In this document: positions 59,767 through 64,000 of the stretch, one piece after another
Numbering within the stretch: the first letter of the stretch is position 1
Layout: every line of letters begins with the position of its first letter
Assembly: GCA_964499365.1 (NCBI GenBank)
Contig: CAZCKU010000014.1
Span: 1-64,000, forward strand
Length of the DNA: 64,000 nucleotides
Reading direction: 5' to 3'
Origin: PALSA-1316 sp964499365
GTDB taxonomy: Bacteria > Nitrospirota > Thermodesulfovibrionia > Thermodesulfovibrionales > UBA6898
The notes under the pieces: model-generated
The model's database searches: none
What the model saw: only the letters and a program-made list of their open reading frames with translations
What the model was told of the DNA's origin: nothing
Made by a program: the position numbers and the translations under genes

Positions 59767-61866
59767 ATGATCGGTATGCACAGCGGCATATATGAAACGC
59801 TCAAGGGCTGTATCATTAAATACCGGCAGACGTTTGTCACCGGGATATTCCTCATCCAGGTTGCGCTCGCAAACTACTGTGCCTTTATCCTCCGGTTCGA
59901 CACGCTGCTGCCTGCGGCATATCTGGAGAAATTCCTGACGTACCTGCCGGTGCTTCTCCTTGTCCGCCTCTTCTTCCATTTCCTGCTCGGACTGCACCGG
60001 GGCCTCTGGCGCTACGCCAGCATCAGCGATATGATCAAGATCGTCAATTCCGCCACTCTCGGCAGTATCGTATTCCTGGTGGCCGTGGACTATGTTGCCG
60101 GCGATCCGGCCTATCCTCATTCGATCTACATACTCGACTGGCTGCTGTTCATCATCATATCGGGAGCAACCAGGCTCCTGCTGAGGGTATTCAGGGAATA
60201 TGCGCTGAGTGAGGCCTCCCGCAAGAATATCCTGATCGTCGGGGCTGGGGACGCCGGCGAGCTGCTGGTGCGGGAAATGAAGCATAATCACGACAGCGAC
60301 TATGAGCCGGTCGGCTTTATCGACGACGATCCACAGAAACAGGGACTCACCATACACGGGGTGCCGATCCTGGGGCAGTGCAGCATGCTCCCGGAGATCA
60401 TCCGGAAGCATAAACCCGCAGAAATCCTTATCGCGGTATCGACCGATGCGCAGCAGATCATACAGAAGGTGTATGAAATATGCAAGCCGTTCAACCTGCC
60501 GATCAAAAAACTGCCGGGGATACACGATCTGCTTGACGGGAACGTATCGGTGGCGACGAAGCTCGGCCAGCGCCTCGTGGAGGCCGGGCTTGTCTCTGAA
60601 GGCCAGATACAGGAGGCCCTCGACTCCCAGAAGAAGGAGGGCGGGAGGCTGGGGTCGATCCTGGTGCGGCTCGGCTATCTCACTGAGGAGAAATTCATTG
60701 AGTTCCTGAACAGACAGCAGGGTATTTCGCACATGAAACCGATCTCGCTGGTCGACCTGCTCCAGAGAGACCAGGTGAAAACGGACATTACCTCGGTCAG
60801 GAGCCTCATCGGCGGCAAATCAGTCATCGTGACCGGCGCCGGCGGCTCGATCGGTTCGGAACTCTGCCGGCAGATCATAAAATACAAGCCGTCCAGGCTG
60901 ATATTGTTCGACCGGTATGAAAACAGCACCTTCGAGGTGGACAACGAATTGAAGGCCCTGGGCCATGATGATACAATACTCACCACGATCATCGGCGACA
61001 TTCAGGATATCCAGCACCTGGAGCAGACCTTTCTCCGCTATAAACCGCAGATCGTCTTTCACGCTGCGGCGTATAAACATGTGCCCCTTATGGAACACAA
61101 TCCGGTCGAGGCGATCAAAAACAACGTCTTCGGCACGAAAAACGTGATTGACGCCGCATCGCGCCACTGCTCGGAGAGTTTTGTGCTGATCTCGACGGAC
61201 AAGGCGGTCAATCCCTCCAGTATTATGGGTGCCACCAAGCGTATCGCCGAATTTCTGACGGTCAATATGAATTCCTTCTGCGGTACAAAATTTACGACGG
61301 TACGCTTTGGAAACGTGCTCGGGACGAACGGAAGCGTTGTGCCGATTTTCAAGGAACAGGTGAAAAAGGGTGGTCCGGTGACGGTTACCCATCCCGAGGT
61401 GAAGAGATTCTTCATGCTGATTCCCGAGGCCGTCCAACTGGTGCTGATCGCGGCCGCGTCGGGCCGGGGCGGCGAGATATTCGTTCTCGACATGGGCAGT
61501 CCCATCAAGATCATCGACCTGGCTGAAAACTTTATCCGGCTTTCGGGGTTTATTCCGCATCAGGAGATCAAGATCAAATATACCGGACTGCGGCCCGGAG
61601 AAAAACTCTACGAAGACCTCTTTGATGAAACAGAGATCATGGTCCCGACGAACCACAAGAAACTCATGACTGCACTGCCCAGTGTCCCATCCTCTGTCGT
61701 CCTCCACGGTCATCTCGCCGCGCTGGAGGAGATCGTCCGCAACTATGCCGCTGAAGACATTGTTCCGAAGATGCGGGACATATTGCCGAGCTTCAGGGGC
61801 GGTTTCCCGGATGTCCCCGGCGTTGAAGGAGTGGCTGAAATAATCATGCAATCAGGGAAACTGTAA
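59767..61866 (+). CDS. CapD/PglF-type UDP-sugar dehydratase with inserted MshEN domain
   Basis: 699 residues, longer than the roughly 600-650 usual for the family. Four N-terminal membrane helices (to about 140) and a first Rossmann domain (ILIVGAGDAGELLVREM) lead to LLDGNVSVA. An insert at residues 265-317 follows, then the catalytic SDR domain (VIVTGAGGSIGSELCRQI, FHAAAYKHVPLMEHNP, STDKAVNPSSIMGATKR). The insert has two 24-residue MshEN motifs (KLGQRLVEAGLV...LDSQ and RLGSILVRLGYL...LNRQ) separated by exactly five residues, the known c-di-GMP-binding arrangement. The enzyme should dehydrate UDP-GlcNAc at C4/C6; c-di-GMP control is inferred. AGGAGCCAGGAAAG precedes the start. Confidence 0.92.
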   Translation: MIGMHSGIYETLKGCIIKYRQTFVTGIFLIQVALANYCAFILRFDTLLPAAYLEKFLTYLPVLLLVRLFFHFLLGLHRGLWRYASISDMIKIVNSATLGSIVFLVAVDYVAGDPAYPHSIYILDWLLFIIISGATRLLLRVFREYALSEASRKNILIVGAGDAGELLVREMKHNHDSDYEPVGFIDDDPQKQGLTIHGVPILGQCSMLPEIIRKHKPAEILIAVSTDAQQIIQKVYEICKPFNLPIKKLPGIHDLLDGNVSVATKLGQRLVEAGLVSEGQIQEALDSQKKEGGRLGSILVRLGYLTEEKFIEFLNRQQGISHMKPISLVDLLQRDQVKTDITSVRSLIGGKSVIVTGAGGSIGSELCRQIIKYKPSRLILFDRYENSTFEVDNELKALGHDDTILTTIIGDIQDIQHLEQTFLRYKPQIVFHAAAYKHVPLMEHNPVEAIKNNVFGTKNVIDAASRHCSESFVLISTDKAVNPSSIMGATKRIAEFLTVNMNSFCGTKFTTVRFGNVLGTNGSVVPIFKEQVKKGGPVTVTHPEVKRFFMLIPEAVQLVLIAAASGRGGEIFVLDMGSPIKIIDLAENFIRLSGFIPHQEIKIKYTGLRPGEKLYEDLFDETEIMVPTNHKKLMTALPSVPSSVVLHGHLAALEEIVRNYAAEDIVPKMRDILPSFRGGFPDVPGVEGVAEIIMQSGKL

Positions 61867-61936
61867 ACCCTGATGCGGCCGAAATAAAAGTCTCCGGCGC
61901 CGCCGCCGACTTGCGTACGGAGAGAAAGGCAATACT

Positions 61937-62314
61937 ATGTCTGCCGAAAGCTCAGAACGAAGAGAATATTTCAGGTTTGATCTCGCGAATGTCGTTGAGC
62001 TGGTTGCTGCTGATGCGGCCTCGTCCGACCAGTTCAGGGGTGTGACGATCAATATCAGTGAGACCGGCATGAGCCTTTTTGTCTTTCAGCCGATACGCAC
62101 CAACGACAGGATCTCGATCGTCAAGAGCATGCTGCCGCTCTGTCATAGGGCAGGCCGCGTGCGGTGGGTGAACAGGCTGGCAACAGACTTTTATAAGATC
62201 GGCCTGATGTTTGACCCGGAGGACGTCCAGGCCTCCGCGGCGTCACCGGGTGAGAACCGGACCGCGCACGTGCTGTATGCCCCCGGCCGGAAGGACCCGT
62301 CGGAGGAGGTTTAA
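61937..62314 (+). CDS. PilZ-domain c-di-GMP receptor
   Basis: 125 residues. The binding signature is intact: R9xxxR13 in RREYFRF and NISETG (NxSxxG) about 35 residues later. Strands of the barrel follow (SIVKSMLPLCHRAGRVRWVNR, KIGLMFD). It is a single-domain receptor at the end of the glycan operon, next to the c-di-GMP-binding dehydratase, and probably tunes export or assembly. Its stop lies directly before the GTG of the NtrC-type gene. Confidence 0.92.
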   Translation: MSAESSERREYFRFDLANVVELVAADAASSDQFRGVTINISETGMSLFVFQPIRTNDRISIVKSMLPLCHRAGRVRWVNRLATDFYKIGLMFDPEDVQASAASPGENRTAHVLYAPGRKDPSEEV

Positions 62315-63685
62315 GTGAGCCGGCTAACCTCAAACAGCAAGGGACGAATACTCATTGTCGACGATGAGCCGGCCGGCACCTGCGTCCTCTCCGCGATTCT
62401 GGCGGAGGAGGGGTACGACGTCATGACCTCGGACAATGCGGACTATGCCGGCAGGGTAGTCAGGCATGAAGACCTTGACGCGGTGATTACCGACCTCAAG
62501 GTGCCCGGCAGCGACGGGATGCGCTTTTTTGATTATATCTGCGAGGCCAAGCCGGATATCCCGGTCGTCTTCCTGACCGCCTGCGGTACGATTGAATCAG
62601 CAGTCGCCGCGATGTCGCGCGGGGCCTTCTATTATTTTGTCAAGCCTCCGGACTATGAAAAGTTGAAGGGAATCCTCGCGCGGGCGGTCGAAAAACGCCG
62701 TTTGAAAAGGGAGATCGATCTTCTGAAGAGCAGGCTTGCCAACGAAGCAAATGGCTATGCCATTGTCGGCAACACCCCGGAACTGCGGCGGATCCTGGAG
62801 ACGGTCGATGCGGTGAAGGACTCGATGAGCACGGTCCTCATCAGCGGCGAGACCGGTACCGGGAAAGAGCTTATTGCGCGTACGCTGCACTACCGGAGCA
62901 TGAAGAGTACCCTGCCTTTTATCACGGTCAACTGCGCCGCCATACCCAGGGAGCTTGTGGCAGTGGAGCTCTTCGGGTGTGAGAAGGGTGCCTTTGCAGG
63001 AGCCACGGCCCGGAGGACCGGCAAGTTTGAGGAAGCGGCGAACGGGGTGGTATTTTTCGATGAGATCAGCGAACTGGAGCTCCCGGTGCAGGAGAAACTG
63101 CTCCATGTCCTCGAAACCATGGAGATTGAACGACTGGGAGGCAGCAGGAAGATCAGGGTGGCCTTCAGGCTCATATCCGCCACGAACCGCGACCTGCTCG
63201 CAGAAGTACGGAAGGGCCGCTTCAGGGAGGACCTCTATTCCCGCATCGCCATGGTTGAGATCCCGGTGCCCCCGCTTCGCCACAGAGCAGACGATATACT
63301 GCTGCTGGCGACCGCCTTCCTGAGCGAGTGCTGTGCCCGGAACGGGAGGCTGGTGACGCTCTCGGGCGAGGTGCTGAAGACCCTGCAACTCTATCATTGG
63401 CCCGGGAACATCCGCGAACTCAAGAACGTCATCGAGCGTGCGTTTATCCTCGCCAAGGGAGGACAGATCGGCTTCCGGGAACTGCCTGCGGAGATCCTGT
63501 CGATGAGAAAACAGCCGGCACAGAACGGTTCGACCCGGACGCTCAAGGAACTGGAAATTCATGCGATCAGGGAGACGCTCCATAAGTGCAGGGGAAACAA
63601 ATCCAAGACCGCCAAAATACTCGGTATTTCGCGAAAGGCCTTTTATAAGCGCCTTCGGGAAGCCGATCATCCTGAAGCTCTCTGA
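62315..63685 (+). CDS. NtrC-family protein with GAFAGA loop
   Basis: 456 residues from GTG 62315. Receiver with D60 (ITDLKVPGSDG), AAA+ Walker A GETGTGKE (178-185), Walker B VVFFDE (245-250), REDLYSRIAM and a Fis-type HTH (NKSKTAKILGISRKAFYKRL). The sigma-54-contacting loop reads GAFAGA (225-230): the conserved threonine is A228. Changes at this Thr usually impair coupling of ATP hydrolysis to sigma-54. ATP binding looks intact, so it may be a weak activator, a hetero-oligomer partner of the paralogue at 51407, or a repressor-like binder. Confidence 0.9.
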   Translation: MSRLTSNSKGRILIVDDEPAGTCVLSAILAEEGYDVMTSDNADYAGRVVRHEDLDAVITDLKVPGSDGMRFFDYICEAKPDIPVVFLTACGTIESAVAAMSRGAFYYFVKPPDYEKLKGILARAVEKRRLKREIDLLKSRLANEANGYAIVGNTPELRRILETVDAVKDSMSTVLISGETGTGKELIARTLHYRSMKSTLPFITVNCAAIPRELVAVELFGCEKGAFAGATARRTGKFEEAANGVVFFDEISELELPVQEKLLHVLETMEIERLGGSRKIRVAFRLISATNRDLLAEVRKGRFREDLYSRIAMVEIPVPPLRHRADDILLLATAFLSECCARNGRLVTLSGEVLKTLQLYHWPGNIRELKNVIERAFILAKGGQIGFRELPAEILSMRKQPAQNGSTRTLKELEIHAIRETLHKCRGNKSKTAKILGISRKAFYKRLREADHPEAL

Positions 63686-63723
63686 TAGTTCAGCTGATAC
63701 CCGGCAGGGGGAGGGTTGAATAC

Positions 63724-63828
63724 ATGAAGACAATACACGACGATATTGGTGATCTGCCGTCCTGCAGGACAGGCGGGGGCTTCGTTTCCCGGTACGGCCC
63801 GGCAGGCCGCTGCAGGAGGTTGCCATGA
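63724..63828 (+). CDS. 34-residue small ORF
   Basis: ATG 63724 is preceded by a strong GGGGGAGGG and its TGA overlaps the ATG of the next gene (ATGA). The peptide (MKTIHDDIGDLPSCRTGGGF..., ending GRCRRLP) has no recognised family. It may serve only to couple translation. Confidence 0.3.
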   Translation: MKTIHDDIGDLPSCRTGGGFVSRYGPAGRCRRLP

Positions 63829-64000
63829 GCATACCGGTTATTTTTTACGATAATACAGAAGACTATGTTCCCGATTTTACGCTGGAGCAGCTGCTTTCGG
63901 CCCACCGGATAAAGATGTTTTACCGCTTTTCGGAGGGGTGGGTCACCGTGGAGGCAGGGCTGCTGAGGGGGAAGGGCGGACGATCCGCGGGGACCTCTCC
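63825..64000 (+). CDS. GSU3473-like small protein, truncated by the window edge
   Basis: Starts at ATG 63825 after CAGGAGG and runs off the right edge. The visible part (IPVIFYDNTEDYVPDFTLEQLL, RIKMFYRFSEGWVTVE) matches the pattern of small GSU3473-type proteins, which keep a YD or YV strand, a Leu-rich helix and an F.R..GWV segment. Function unknown. Confidence 0.6.
   Translation, partial: MSIPVIFYDNTEDYVPDFTLEQLLSAHRIKMFYRFSEGWVTVEAGLLRGKGGRSAGTS

Overview
The window is about 58% GC by eye and densely packed with genes. It looks like a motile, Gram-negative, environmental bacterium that relies heavily on sigma-54, most likely from the Nitrospirota (Thermodesulfovibrionia-like) or a neighbouring deltaproteobacterial-type lineage. 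The reasons are the mix of gene families, five NtrC-type regulators or sensor partners with sigma-54-like promoters, an EndoQ-type nuclease, a DacZ-like cyclase and RAYT/REP elements. This placement rests on gene content, not on a search.

Layout. 1-4.1 kb (minus strand): a SagB-type nitroreductase, a Y-family polymerase, a RAYT (REP transposase) with REP hairpins inside it, two tiny overlapping ORFs, and lexA with a palindromic operator inside a consensus promoter. 4.1-7.1 kb: a degenerate HD-GYP protein and a chemoreceptor with a clear sigma-28 promoter. 7.2-23.4 kb (plus strand): an NtrC-type regulator, then a flagellar block (TPR protein, FleS/FleR-like pair, flgB-flgC-fliE-fliF-fliG-fliH-fliI-fliJ-motE-like-fliK-flgD-flgE) that ends at a strong terminator. 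23.5-31.3 kb: a SlyD-type PPIase, rlmN, a chemoreceptor with a single-Cache partner, and a five-gene minus-strand operon (YacP-like nuclease, PAP2 protein, OmpR-type regulator, sensor kinase, DUF167).

31.6-32.3 kb: tRNA-Pro(UGG), then a small AT-richer cassette encoding one gene, an almost eukaryote-like ubiquitin with a Sec signal peptide and an IPTL-CTERM-like tail. A degenerate copy of the tRNA 3' end closes the cassette. This is the most striking element of the window.

32.4-43.4 kb (plus strand): a hybrid sensor kinase; a tightly overlapped nucleic-acid set (EndoQ, SprT-like protease, RNase HI, U32 protein); a pseudo-receiver/SPOR fusion; a Mur ligase; and small proteins. 43.6-50.1 kb (minus strand): DUF5661, a DacZ-like c-di-AMP cyclase, an HD phosphohydrolase, tRNA-fMet, and GlmS with a SIS-only paralogue that has lost key residues.

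50.2-64 kb (plus strand): a glycan locus. A kinase/NtrC pair is followed by a sigma-54-like promoter and a NusG/RfaH-like antiterminator. Next come WbpA, fused WbpB-WbpD, and WbpE enzymes (a UDP-diacetamido-uronic acid route) and a second aminotransferase, a phosphoglycosyl transferase and a CapD/PglF-type dehydratase (a bacillosamine-like route and lipid-linked initiation). A PilZ protein and a second NtrC-type protein with an altered GAFTGA loop follow. The dehydratase carries an inserted MshEN c-di-GMP-binding domain. Together with PilZ, this suggests that glycan synthesis is controlled by c-di-GMP both allosterically and through a separate receptor.
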